This document shows, one piece after another, positions 25,755 through 34,986 of a DNA stretch of 64,000 bases. Numbering within the stretch: position 1 is the stretch's first letter; every line of letters starts with the position of its first letter. Both the position numbers and the translations under genes were made by a program. This DNA is from Chitinophaga vietnamensis (GTDB taxonomy: Bacteria; Bacteroidota; Bacteroidia; Chitinophagales; Chitinophagaceae): NCBI RefSeq assembly GCF_902167635.1, contig NZ_CABHMS010000011.1, positions 64,501-128,500 of the forward strand, given 5' to 3'. The notes under the pieces were generated by a model. That model saw nothing but the letters and a program-made list of their open reading frames with translations. It did no database searches and was not told the origin of the DNA.

Positions 25755-28520
25755 ATGGAATACAATTTCAGGGCAATCGAAAAAAAGTGGCAGGAACAAT
25801 GGGTAGCATCCCACGCATACCGCGTGAGCAATGACAGCAGCAAACCTAAATGTTATGTGCTCGATATGTTCCCCTACCCCTCCGGCGCGGGCCTGCACGT
25901 AGGCCATCCGCTGGGATATATCGCCACAGATATTTATGCCCGTTATAAAAGGCTCAAAGGCTTTAACGTGCTGCATACCATGGGCTATGACGCCTTTGGC
26001 CTGCCGGCAGAACAATATGCCCTGGAAACAGGCCAGCATCCAGCCATTACAACGGAGCAAAATATCAAGGCATTCCGCCAGCAACTTGATAATATCGGCT
26101 TCTGCTTCGACTGGGAGCGGCAGGTGAACACCAGCGATCCATCTTACTACAAATGGACACAATGGATATTCCTCCAATTGTTCGAAAGCTGGTACAACCG
26201 TGCGGAGAAGAAAGCAGCCTCCATCAACACCCTGGTAGCCATCTTCGAAAAAGATGGTAACAAAGATCATATCTGCCCCGGCGACCGCTCCATCCGCTTT
26301 ACCGCAACTGACTGGAAAGGCTATACGGAAACGGAACAGCGCGACATCCTCATGCAGTACCGCCTGGCTTACCTGGCCTATGCAGAAGTGAACTGGTGCC
26401 CCGCCCTCGGCACCGTACTCGCCAACGATGAAGTAGTGAACGGCGTAAGTGAACGCGGCGGCTATCCCGTGATCAAAAAGAAAATGCGGCAGTGGTTCCT
26501 GCGTATCACCGAATACGCCAACCGCCTGCTGGAAGGCCTGGAAACCGTGCAGTTCAGCGAAGCCATGAAAGAGATGCAACGCAACTGGATCGGCAAGAGC
26601 CAGGGCGCCGAAATCAGCTTCGCGCTGAAAGGCAGTAACCTGCATCTCAACGTATACACCACCCGCCCCGATACCATCTTCGGCGTGGACTTCATGGTGA
26701 TCGCACCGGAACACGACCTGGTACAACAGATCACCACACCAGAACAAAAAGCCGATATAGAAAAATACCTCGAATACGTGCAAAGCCGCTCTGAGCGCGA
26801 ACGTATGGCCGATGTAAAACAGATCACGGGCTGCTTCACCGGCGCCTATGCCATCAATCCCTTCGATGGCCGCGAGATTCCGGTGTGGACAGCAGAATAC
26901 GTGCTCGCCGGCTATGGCACCGGCGCCATCATGGCCGTGCCATGCGGCGACCAGCGCGACTTTAGCTTCGCACAGCATTTCGGCATCCCCATCACCAACA
27001 TCATCGGTGATGCCTTCAACGGCCAGGAAGCCAATCCTACCAAAGATGCCCAACTGCAAAACAGCGGCTTCCTCAATGGCATGGACATGAAACCCGCCAT
27101 GGATGCCGTGATCAACAAAGTGGAAGAAATGGGCATCGGCAAACGCCAGATCAACTATAAAATGCGCGACGCAGGCTTCAGCCGCCAACGCTACTGGGGC
27201 GAGCCTTTCCCGATCGTCTATAAAAACGGCGTTCCTTATGCGATGGATGAAAAAGACCTCCCGCTGGAACTGCCCCATGTGGAAAACTATAAACCCGGCG
27301 AAGAAGGCGAAGGCCCCCTCGCCAACATCACCGACTGGGTGAACGTCGCTCCCGGCATCAAGCGCGAAACCAATACCATGCCCGGTTACGCCGGCAGCTC
27401 CTGGTATTTCCTGCGCTATGCCGACCCGCACAATACCCACGAATTTGCCAGCCGTAAAGCCACCGACTACTGGAACCAGGTAGATGTATACGTAGGCGGC
27501 ACCGAACACGCCGTAGGCCACCTGCTCTATTCCCGCATGTGGACCAAAGCGCTGTTCGACCTCGGCTACATCGGCTTTGATGAGCCTTTCAAATCCCTGA
27601 TCAACCAGGGCATGATCGGCGGCAGTTCCCGGCTCGTATACCGTATCCGCGGCACGCAGCAATTCGTTTCCCATGGCCTGAAAGACCAGTACGAAACCGA
27701 CGAGCTGCACGTAGATGTGAATATCGTTGACGGTGTAGAGCTGGACCTGGAAGCATTTAAAAAATGGAAGGCCGACTTTGCAGATGCTACCTTCATCCTC
27801 GAAGATGGTAAATATATCTGTGGCGTGCTGCTCGAAAAAATGAGCAAGCGTTTATTCAATACCGTTAACCCGAACGACCTCGTGGAAAAATACGGCGCAG
27901 ACACTTTCCGTATGTACGAGATGTTCCTCGGGCCGGTAGAGCAGTCGAAACCCTGGGATACCAAAGGCATCGAGGGCGTACACCGTTTCCTGAAAAAGCT
28001 GTGGCGCCTCTTCGTGGATGAGCAGAAAGGTATCATCGTTAAAGACGATGCCCCTACCCCGGAAGAGCTGAAGGTTTTACACAAAACGATCCACAAGATC
28101 GATCACAATACCAACTCCTTCTCTTACAATACCGCGGTGAGCTCTTTCATGATCTGCGTAAACGAACTGGCTACCATGAAATGCAGCAAACGCAATATCC
28201 TGGAGCCTTTGCTGATACTGCTCACCCCTTACGCGCCACACCTCTGCGAAGAGCTGTGGCAACTGATCGGGCACAATGAGAGCATCCTGAACGCGCTGTA
28301 TCCTGTATACAACGAAGAATATACCCGGGAGAGCGCCTTCAACTACCCGATCGCTATCAACGGTAAAACCCGCACTGAAATGGGCTTTGCGCTGGATGCC
28401 GATAACGGCGCCATCGAAAAAGAAGTACTGGCCAGCGAAGTAGTACAAAAATGGCTCGAAGGAAAAGCGCCTAAAAAGGTGATCATTGTTAAAGGCAGGA
28501 TGATCAACGTGGTGATATAA
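25755..28520 (+). CDS. leuS: leucyl-tRNA synthetase
   Basis: 921 residues from the ATG at 25755 (MEYNFRAIEKKWQEQW, the family start; the in-frame ATG at 25710 adds an unconserved leader). Class I synthetase: HIGH motif GLHVGHPLGY, CP1 editing domain with TTRPDTIFGVDF and GTGAIMAVPCGDQRD, GSSWYFLRYADP, catalytic KMSKR in LLEKMSKRLFN, then the anticodon-binding helical domain. The domain between the CP1 region and KMSKS carries an insertion, as in other Bacteroidota. A terminator follows the gene. Confidence 0.97.
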   Translation: MEYNFRAIEKKWQEQWVASHAYRVSNDSSKPKCYVLDMFPYPSGAGLHVGHPLGYIATDIYARYKRLKGFNVLHTMGYDAFGLPAEQYALETGQHPAITTEQNIKAFRQQLDNIGFCFDWERQVNTSDPSYYKWTQWIFLQLFESWYNRAEKKAASINTLVAIFEKDGNKDHICPGDRSIRFTATDWKGYTETEQRDILMQYRLAYLAYAEVNWCPALGTVLANDEVVNGVSERGGYPVIKKKMRQWFLRITEYANRLLEGLETVQFSEAMKEMQRNWIGKSQGAEISFALKGSNLHLNVYTTRPDTIFGVDFMVIAPEHDLVQQITTPEQKADIEKYLEYVQSRSERERMADVKQITGCFTGAYAINPFDGREIPVWTAEYVLAGYGTGAIMAVPCGDQRDFSFAQHFGIPITNIIGDAFNGQEANPTKDAQLQNSGFLNGMDMKPAMDAVINKVEEMGIGKRQINYKMRDAGFSRQRYWGEPFPIVYKNGVPYAMDEKDLPLELPHVENYKPGEEGEGPLANITDWVNVAPGIKRETNTMPGYAGSSWYFLRYADPHNTHEFASRKATDYWNQVDVYVGGTEHAVGHLLYSRMWTKALFDLGYIGFDEPFKSLINQGMIGGSSRLVYRIRGTQQFVSHGLKDQYETDELHVDVNIVDGVELDLEAFKKWKADFADATFILEDGKYICGVLLEKMSKRLFNTVNPNDLVEKYGADTFRMYEMFLGPVEQSKPWDTKGIEGVHRFLKKLWRLFVDEQKGIIVKDDAPTPEELKVLHKTIHKIDHNTNSFSYNTAVSSFMICVNELATMKCSKRNILEPLLILLTPYAPHLCEELWQLIGHNESILNALYPVYNEEYTRESAFNYPIAINGKTRTEMGFALDADNGAIEKEVLASEVVQKWLEGKAPKKVIIVKGRMINVVI

Positions 28521-28540
28521 ACGAAAAATATAATTATAGC

Positions 28541-28577
28541 AAAAGCCCTTGAAGCGCCTTGCTTCAGGGGCTTTTTA
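28541..28577 (+). terminator. rho-independent terminator after leuS
   Basis: Stem AAAAGCCCTTGAAGC / GCTTCAGGGGCTTTTT with a 5-nt loop and T-rich end, 20 nt after the leuS stop. Confidence 0.85.
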
Positions 28578-28659
28578 TTATTTAGCGCCTCCCGGCTTTT
28601 TTATTTATTATACGCAAAATAATTATTATATTTAACAGCCCCGATACGGGCCATACACT

Positions 28660-29346
28660 ATGTTAAGGGACGTTTTAAAGAAGTATCAGTCCACATTCCA
28701 GCCGGTGATTGCCCTCAATAACCCGGAAGAGCGTTTGCTTGTCATGGATTTCACCAGTAATAACCGCTCGCTGAATGATAGCATCCTTACCGATATCACG
28801 AAATTCTGCAAATACATCGACCGTACCTTGCTGGCGCATCATTGCCGGCTAGGCATTGGCGGCTATGCTGAACACCGCACCATCTATTCTATTACGCCGC
28901 ATTTTGACGCCGGTGAAGAGCCCCGCAGGCTGCACCTCGGCATCGATGTATGGGGCGCCATCGGAACGCCCGTTTTTGCGCCGCTAAATGGCCATATCCA
29001 CAGTTTCCGGTATAATGATCATTTCGGTGATTATGGCGCTACCATCATTGTGCAACATAAACTCGACGGACACACTTTCCATACTTTGTACGGACACCTG
29101 AGCATCTCTAACCTCCAGGGGCTATACGAAAATATGCCCGTTACCGCCGGCCAGCTACTGGCTCATTTCGGCGCGCCCGGCGAAAACGGCGGATGGCCGC
29201 CACACCTGCATTTCCAGGTAATAGAAGATATGCAACATTTCCGGGGTGATTACCCCGGCGTATGCCGCTACAGCGAAAAAGAAAAATACCTGCAAAACTG
29301 TCCCGACCCGGATCTCATCCTTCAGATGAATGCCAATGCCCGCTGA
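28660..29346 (+). CDS. M23-family peptidase (LytM/gametolysin fold)
   Basis: A 228-residue zinc peptidase-like protein. Metal site HLGIDVW (H-x3-D) and HLHF (HxH) with the usual ATIIVQHKLDGHTFHTLYGHL between: the full M23 set is present. It lacks a signal peptide and a membrane anchor, unusual for an enzyme expected to cut peptidoglycan in the periplasm, so it may act in the cytoplasm or leave by another route. The N-terminal 90 residues have no recognisable domain. Monocistronic between leuS and the EEP gene. Confidence 0.87.
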   Translation: MLRDVLKKYQSTFQPVIALNNPEERLLVMDFTSNNRSLNDSILTDITKFCKYIDRTLLAHHCRLGIGGYAEHRTIYSITPHFDAGEEPRRLHLGIDVWGAIGTPVFAPLNGHIHSFRYNDHFGDYGATIIVQHKLDGHTFHTLYGHLSISNLQGLYENMPVTAGQLLAHFGAPGENGGWPPHLHFQVIEDMQHFRGDYPGVCRYSEKEKYLQNCPDPDLILQMNANAR

Positions 29347-29434
29347 TCTCTTGTGATCAAATCATCAACACTATATATCTCCCTGGCGATTGTCGGTGAC
29401 GCTTATTATTTTTACCCGCTAAACAGATACCGAC

Positions 29435-30283
29435 ATGAGAAAAACAGTACTCACAGCTCTTTGCTGTTTACTGCTCAGCGCCGCTTTTGCACAGGCGCCA
29501 CTGCACGTGATCACCTTTAACATCCGCATGAACACACCCGACGACAGCCTCAATGCATGGCCTTACCGCAAAGACAAAGTAGCCGCTACCGCCCTGTTCT
29601 ACCAGGCCAGCATACTGGGTGTGCAGGAAGCGCTCTATGAACAGATGCAAGACCTCCGGCAGCTGTTGCCACAATATAAGTCCGTAGGCGCAGGCCGGGA
29701 CGATGGAAAAAACGATGGTGAATTTTCTGCTATCTTCTATGATACCACCCGCCTGCAATTGCTGCAAAGCAATACCTTCTGGCTGTCGGAAACGCCCACC
29801 GTGGCGGGCAGCAGAGGCTGGGACGCCGCCTGCAACCGTGTGGTAACATGGGCGCAGTTCAAGGATAAAAAAACCGGCAAGGCTTTCTATCACTTCAATA
29901 CGCACTTCGATCACAGGGGCAAGGTGGCCCGCCGGGAAAGCGCGCATCTCCTGCTGAAACAGGTGCATCACATCGCGGGTAAAACACCCGCCATCATCAC
30001 CGGCGATTTCAACGCCACACCTGATGATGAGCCGATACAAATAGTAATGGATAGCAAAGATCCATTACATCTCACCGATAGCAAGGCGGTCAGCAAAACG
30101 CCACACTTCGGCCCCACCGGCACTTTCAACGGATGGCACATGGCGGAAGAAGAAAATAAACCGATCGATTATATCTTCCTGAAAGGAAAATTCAATGTAT
30201 TAAAGCATGCAACGATCTCTGAAACCTGGGGAGGAAGATATGCTTCAGATCATTTTTCAGTATACGCGGAGTTAACAATGTAA
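29435..30283 (+). CDS. secreted endonuclease/exonuclease/phosphatase-family hydrolase
   Basis: 282 residues with an N-terminal signal peptide (MRKTVLTALCCLLLSAAFAQ, cut after AQ). The EEP fold is shown by ITFNIRMN, ILGVQEA with the metal-binding Glu, FNTHFDHRG, ITGDFNATPDD and the C-terminal SDHFSVYAEL with the catalytic Asp-His pair. Such periplasmic proteins may be phosphodiesterases, nucleases or inositol-phosphatase-like enzymes; substrate cannot be assigned. It converges on the lipoprotein gene across a long palindrome. Confidence 0.87.
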   Translation: MRKTVLTALCCLLLSAAFAQAPLHVITFNIRMNTPDDSLNAWPYRKDKVAATALFYQASILGVQEALYEQMQDLRQLLPQYKSVGAGRDDGKNDGEFSAIFYDTTRLQLLQSNTFWLSETPTVAGSRGWDAACNRVVTWAQFKDKKTGKAFYHFNTHFDHRGKVARRESAHLLLKQVHHIAGKTPAIITGDFNATPDDEPIQIVMDSKDPLHLTDSKAVSKTPHFGPTGTFNGWHMAEEENKPIDYIFLKGKFNVLKHATISETWGGRYASDHFSVYAELTM

Positions 30284-30374
30284 TTTGGTTATTTGATTAT
30301 TTGATCATTTAGATATTTAGGGTCAAGGAAGATCTTCCTTGACCCTAAATATCTAAATGATCAAATAATCAAAT
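30283..30374. repeat. 84-bp perfect palindrome with 8-bp ATTT units
   Basis: 30291-30374 is a perfect palindrome (42-bp arms, no spacer). Counting from 30283, five forward octamers (ATTTGGTT, ATTTGATT, ATTTGATC, ATTTAGAT, ATTTAGGG) lead to a GTCAAGGAAGA/TCTTCCTTGAC core, and four reverse octamers lead away. It fills the gap between two convergent genes. Confidence 0.9.
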
Positions 30375-30381
30375 ACTAAAA

Positions 30382-31146
30382 TCAATCATGTTCGTGGTCA
30401 ACAGACAGGCAATTGTCGTCTTCCAGCTCTTTCACTACTTTGTCGTGTAATCCGCTGTTCACGTCAACATTGATCTGGAGCTTTCCATCCTGGAAGGAGC
30501 CAGTGAAATCGCCCACTTGCAGTTTGCTCAACACCAGGTCCATAGAGAGTTTGAGCTTGCCATGCCAAACAGTGCTGCTGTCAGTAACAACAACATCTTT
30601 GCCCATAGCTTTCAATTCAATAACGCCACTCAGTTTTACTTCTACCGGGATCTTTTTACCATCCCAGGTAAGGCGTCCTTTCAGGAATACAGCCGGGTCT
30701 TTCTTGTCGCCTTGTACTTTCACAAATACCTTTACAAACTGGTAGGTTCCCACAGGAATTTTGATGGCACCAATTTTTCCGGGTAAAGTCAGCAGGTCAA
30801 CATAACGATCAGTAGTAAGTTTGAATTCAACTTGGTCTTTGCCTCTTTTGGCATCGAAACGAATTTCTTTCAAACGTGCTACTGCAGTGTCCCAGGTGAT
30901 GTCGAAACGGCCGGAAGTAGATTTAGCCATTGCTTCATTACCTGTGATCACAGCCAAACGGCCTGATGCATCAGGGCTCAGAGAGGAAGTAGTGTTCGTC
31001 GCTGCGAGTTCATAGTTGACACTGGCTGCGTTCTTCTCATCCATGGGCGCCTGGTCTGGCTTGGCCATGTCGGAGGTGGTACATGAGTACAGCATTGTAG
31101 ATGCCACGCCCATTGCTCCGAATAAGTGGAGGATTCTGGTCTTCAT
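30382..31146 (-). CDS. predicted lipoprotein, DUF4382-like
   Basis: 254 residues with a lipoprotein signal peptide: basic MKTR, hydrophobic core, lipobox MLYSC giving lipidated Cys22. The mature part is beta-rich; TDRYVDLLTLPGKIGAIKIPVGTYQF (positions about 112-137; key residues VDLL and PxGTY) resembles DUF4382 proteins, which are surface or periplasmic beta-sandwich lipoproteins of unknown function. The tail (CLSVDHEHD) is acidic with a Cys. No co-transcribed partner. The DUF4382 match is tentative. Confidence 0.7.
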   Translation of the reverse strand: MKTRILHLFGAMGVASTMLYSCTTSDMAKPDQAPMDEKNAASVNYELAATNTTSSLSPDASGRLAVITGNEAMAKSTSGRFDITWDTAVARLKEIRFDAKRGKDQVEFKLTTDRYVDLLTLPGKIGAIKIPVGTYQFVKVFVKVQGDKKDPAVFLKGRLTWDGKKIPVEVKLSGVIELKAMGKDVVVTDSSTVWHGKLKLSMDLVLSKLQVGDFTGSFQDGKLQINVDVNSGLHDKVVKELEDDNCLSVDHEHD

Positions 31147-31237
31147 TATGATATGGTTTTAAATGACGAAATGGGTATTCGCTCAGAAGTAAAAATAAAT
31201 AAGAAATCTGTAAAAAATAGCAATGAGAGATTAAATT

Positions 31238-31278
31238 AAAAAGAAAAGATCCGGTTGAGTTAGCTCAACCGGATCTTT
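31238..31278 (-). terminator. rho-independent terminator after the M28 peptidase
   Basis: A perfect 15-bp stem (31245-31259 with 31264-31278; GATCCGGTTGAG core) with a 4-nt TTAG loop and a T-rich minus-strand tail, 14 nt after the M28 stop. Confidence 0.88.
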
Positions 31279-31292
31279 ATATGATGCGGGTT

Positions 31293-32609
31293 TTACTCGG
31301 TTAGAGGCTTGATTCGTGTAGGCGTATCCGTGCCATTTATAATCGTACCTGCACTCACCGCAATCGCCTTGATGATGTCTGCAATATTCGTCATATCCAG
31401 GGTATTGATCTCATCTCCAACAGTATGATAGAATTTATCTTTATCAATCTGTGTAGTGGAAATGGTATGCGCCGGCACTCCCAAACGCGCCAGGGTAGCG
31501 TTATCCGAACGATAGAACAAATGTTGCTCCGGATAAGGATCAGGATAGAAATGGAAGGAAGATCCGGTAAGATTACGTTGTAATATCTTGCCAAAATCAG
31601 ACAGATCGAAGCCGGTGATGAAAGCATTGTTCTTTCCGAATTTGGATTCCTTACCAATCATTTCGATATTGAACATCGCTGTAAGCTTTGCCGGATCGAG
31701 CTTGCGGGAGAAATACTCCGAGCCTTGTCCGCCTGTCTCTTCTGCCGTGAAAGCTACAAAGATAATAGAACGAGCCGGGTGTTGCTTGCCGAAATAATGC
31801 GCCAGCATAATCACCGCCGTAGTACCGGAAGCATCATCGTCTGCACCGTTGGCGATGCTGTCGCCCGCCATGGCAGGCAATATGCCGAGATGATCATAGT
31901 GACCGGAAAAGATCACATACTCCTCTGGTTTGCTGCTGCCCCTGATCATACCAGCGATGTTTGCAAATGAGATCACATGCACATTCCTGCTAACATTCAC
32001 CTGCCAGGTATCGTTGTCGGATACCGGTTCTTTCTCCAACACCACCACAATATTCTTGCGGGTTTCAGCAGGTTCCTGGTTATCGATCTCTTCTGTGGAA
32101 TTATAAAATTTTTCAGAGAAAGAAGACTGGATATGTTCCATGTATAGTTGAAGCGACTCAGACAACCATATCAATGTATTATGCTCAAGCGATTTGGTTT
32201 TCCTCAACAGCGAAAAAAGTGTGCGCAGGTCTTTTACATGATATTCTTTATAAGCGCTGGTATCCCGCTTCCAATCAATATTACGGGCCTTGCCAACAAC
32301 CGCCACGGGCCAGTCTTTCTTCACGCCGTTGATCTCGAAGGATACGCTATTTTGCCGCAGGCTGTATTTATTGAACTCCTGCCGGTAACTCTGTTCGCCG
32401 GGAATAGGCTGCAGGCCTGCCTTCCGGAACTCTTCTGCAATAAAGTTCGCTGCTTTCTCCGCGCCGGGCGTACCGGGCTTACGGCCTTGCATATCATCGG
32501 CAGCCAATGTGCCAATAACGCGGGCCACGTCTTTCTCTTTGATATTTTGCGCAAAGGCGCTTACCGCCAGACTTCCGGCGGCCATCAGTAGTACAAGTGT
32601 TTTCTTCAT
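31293..32609 (-). CDS. secreted M28-family metallopeptidase
   Basis: 438 residues with signal peptide MKKTLVLLMAAGSLAVSAFA. Zinc site elements: SGHYDHLG (His), NGADDDASG (bridging Asp), AEETGGQGS (catalytic Glu pair), NIEMIG, where Glu stands in the usual Asp position, and the final His in KFYHTVGDE. Members are aminopeptidases or glutaminyl-cyclase-like. A PA-like insertion (about 90-220) separates the N-terminal helix from the catalytic core. It is 8 nt behind the TlpA-like gene, so the two form an operon of periplasmic proteins. Confidence 0.87.
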   Translation of the reverse strand: MKKTLVLLMAAGSLAVSAFAQNIKEKDVARVIGTLAADDMQGRKPGTPGAEKAANFIAEEFRKAGLQPIPGEQSYRQEFNKYSLRQNSVSFEINGVKKDWPVAVVGKARNIDWKRDTSAYKEYHVKDLRTLFSLLRKTKSLEHNTLIWLSESLQLYMEHIQSSFSEKFYNSTEEIDNQEPAETRKNIVVVLEKEPVSDNDTWQVNVSRNVHVISFANIAGMIRGSSKPEEYVIFSGHYDHLGILPAMAGDSIANGADDDASGTTAVIMLAHYFGKQHPARSIIFVAFTAEETGGQGSEYFSRKLDPAKLTAMFNIEMIGKESKFGKNNAFITGFDLSDFGKILQRNLTGSSFHFYPDPYPEQHLFYRSDNATLARLGVPAHTISTTQIDKDKFYHTVGDEINTLDMTNIADIIKAIAVSAGTIINGTDTPTRIKPLTE

Positions 32610-32617
32610 ATAAGCGG

Positions 32618-34906
32618 TTAGTCTTTCTCTTTTGGTGTCAGTGCCGACGACGCTTGCTCCGGTTGAAAGTAGGCGTTGTTGAACGCTTCCAGGATGGAGC
32701 GGTAATCTTTCCCGAACTGTAATGTTAGCATTTTTCCTTCTGGTGAAATTAACACTTTGGTAGGATAACCAGCTACTTTATAATCCTTTTCCATGCGGCC
32801 ATCGGAATAGCCGGAAACCAGGTGATATTGATGTTGCTGGAGGAACTTGCGGGAGATGGCCAATTCTTCACGACAGGCTACCGCCAATACCGCCGTCCGT
32901 GGCAGTTTTCCGCTGATGGCATCATCTGCCACTTGCTGCAATTGAGGCAGATCGGCCCTGCACGGGCCGCACCAGCTGCCCCAGAAATCGAGCAGCAGCC
33001 ATTTGCCGCGGTAGTCTGATAATTTATGACGGCCTTTGTCCAGGTTCGGGATATCAAAGTCGGGCGCGGCTTCCCAGCTTTTGATCACCACCGTTTTTAA
33101 AAAATCGGTAAACGACCTGCCGGGAAATTGCCGCCTGAACAGGGCGATGGTACTGTCGAGGCGGTCCGGCGCAAATTGCAGCGATTTCGAGATCACTTTC
33201 ATCGCTGCTTCCTTCTCCCCCATAGACGACAGTTCCGAGGCAAAGAGCTGACTGTAGTCTTCCTGTCCGTTTAAAAACTCCTGATCGTATGAGCTGCCAT
33301 GCGCGCGGTCTTTCGGGCTGGCCGGCGTGAGTTCTGCGGCATGGGCGAGGTAGCCCATGGCGGCTTCCTTGTTCGCCGGCAAGGCAGCTTTGTATTTGAG
33401 ATACCAGGCATGCGAGAGCAAATACCTGCTAACGTTCCTGTCATCTCTTTTGGTGGCGGTATCTTCCATGGCGCCTTTCAAACTGTTGATGGTACGATCC
33501 AGCAGGGCGCCGGCAGCTGTATGAAGCCCCGCATCCTGCAGGAGGCTATACGTCAGCATAGCATAGCGGCCCGCTTTACCCTTAAGCACTTCATCGGTCT
33601 TTTCCTGGCCGAAGGTGGCGGCCAGCTTTTTTAGTGTAGCCGTATCCGTTGTATTGGTTGCAGTGTACCATCTGTATAAAGGATCGATCTCCATCTGCAA
33701 GTTTTTATCCGCTGAGGCGTGTAATCGTTCCAATAGCTCGGCAGCAACAGGTTGGCGGGCCTGGAGGCCCTGGAAGAACGAATCGTGTATCCAGGAGTGT
33801 AATGATGAGCCCTTAAGCATCCCTGCCAGCCTGCTGGCGGTATCGGCATTGCGTTCATACACATTTTGCAGTTTATTGAAGAGATGAGTGTTCTGACCTT
33901 TCAGCAATGAATCCGGCACACGATCGAGCAGTTGACTATATTCTTGGTAATGCCTTGCCTGTTGCCAGGCATGGGCTATCCCTAAGAGATAAGCGCCATT
34001 GTTGCCGAAGCGGGGATCATTTTCAGCGGCATATTGCGCAATGCGCGTGGAATCGTATTCTCCATTTACCTTGAGCGCCTGGCTGAAACTACTTGCCCTG
34101 CTAGTTACCGCAATGAGCGCAGTATCCACGAGAGGCAGTGGTGTGGCGGGATCCAGCTGTGTGATACAGTCGTACAACACAAAGGTGGGCTGTCCGTGGC
34201 GATAAAATTGTTTCTTACTGTCTGCCCTCAGCAAAGCATGATTATAACGGGAAAGCACATACGAAATATGTTCCGAAGTAGCGGAAGTATCTGTCGATTC
34301 CGTCCGGTCGCAGGCCACCATCACGCTATCCGGCGTAACGGCCGTAACGCGGTATTGGCCATTGTTGTATTGCCAGGTATAGCCGGCTTTTTCTTCTGCC
34401 GGCGCGGGTTGAAACAATTTCGGCGGCAACATGGAGCGGTGTGCGGAGCGGTAATTGGCCAGCAAGGTCGCGGTCATCTCATTACTGAGCCCCCATCGCT
34501 TTCCCATGGCGGCCAGGATGGCTTCTCCTTGTGTAAAGCCCAAAGCAGTATCACGAACGATCGTAAAATGTAAAGGTATTTTCAGAAAGATAAAATCGTC
34601 CAGCATGCCGGAGGAATTGAATTGCCAGGATGATGGTTCACTACTGTTGTAATAGATGTCAAAGTCTGTAAACACCATATGCTGCAAGGCGTTTTCCAGA
34701 GTAACATGGCCGGTGGTATGGCCTTGTTTATCAGCGTCCGTGACGTATACGCGGAAAATGCGCTCTTCCTTTCCTGACTGTGTGAATGTGAGCGCCGTAT
34801 AATGGCTTTCAATGCGGTACAAGAACTGATCGCCCTTTTTGAAAATAGTTTGTGATATAGCGGAAAAGCTGCACAACAGCAGGCATAGCGATAAGATTCT
34901 GGTCAT
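32618..34906 (-). CDS. large TlpA-like thioredoxin-fold protein
   Basis: 762 residues with signal peptide (MTRILSLCLLLCSFSAISQ). The C-terminal 140 residues are a TlpA/ResA thioredoxin domain with WGSWCGPCRADLPQLQQ active site and the cis-proline region VAGYPTKVLISPEGK. The long N-terminal 600 residues have a beta-rich start (QFLYRIESHYTALTF) and TPR-like helical pairs but no family I recognise. The CxxC is intact, so a periplasmic disulfide reductase or sensor role is plausible. First gene of an operon with the M28 peptidase. Confidence 0.8.
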   Translation of the reverse strand: MTRILSLCLLLCSFSAISQTIFKKGDQFLYRIESHYTALTFTQSGKEERIFRVYVTDADKQGHTTGHVTLENALQHMVFTDFDIYYNSSEPSSWQFNSSGMLDDFIFLKIPLHFTIVRDTALGFTQGEAILAAMGKRWGLSNEMTATLLANYRSAHRSMLPPKLFQPAPAEEKAGYTWQYNNGQYRVTAVTPDSVMVACDRTESTDTSATSEHISYVLSRYNHALLRADSKKQFYRHGQPTFVLYDCITQLDPATPLPLVDTALIAVTSRASSFSQALKVNGEYDSTRIAQYAAENDPRFGNNGAYLLGIAHAWQQARHYQEYSQLLDRVPDSLLKGQNTHLFNKLQNVYERNADTASRLAGMLKGSSLHSWIHDSFFQGLQARQPVAAELLERLHASADKNLQMEIDPLYRWYTATNTTDTATLKKLAATFGQEKTDEVLKGKAGRYAMLTYSLLQDAGLHTAAGALLDRTINSLKGAMEDTATKRDDRNVSRYLLSHAWYLKYKAALPANKEAAMGYLAHAAELTPASPKDRAHGSSYDQEFLNGQEDYSQLFASELSSMGEKEAAMKVISKSLQFAPDRLDSTIALFRRQFPGRSFTDFLKTVVIKSWEAAPDFDIPNLDKGRHKLSDYRGKWLLLDFWGSWCGPCRADLPQLQQVADDAISGKLPRTAVLAVACREELAISRKFLQQHQYHLVSGYSDGRMEKDYKVAGYPTKVLISPEGKMLTLQFGKDYRSILEAFNNAYFQPEQASSALTPKEKD

Positions 34907-34972
34907 GGCGGGGGGATGTTTGTATAAATATATCCATATAAACTGAGAGAAGAAATACCCTGATTATTTGCG

Positions 34973-34980
34973 TATTTTTG
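34973..34980 (+). promoter_or_regulatory. -7 promoter box (TATTTTTG) of ruvB
   Basis: It matches TAnnTTTG and ends 6 nt before the ruvB ATG at 34987: a near-leaderless transcript. Confidence 0.45.
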
Positions 34981-34986
34981 GGCAGT

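Noticed and set aside
25539-27710. 723-aa open frame on the minus strand across leuS
   Set aside because: It is antisense to the unmistakable leuS frame, is low-complexity in His/Ala/Val, and has no family motif; it is a codon-bias shadow.
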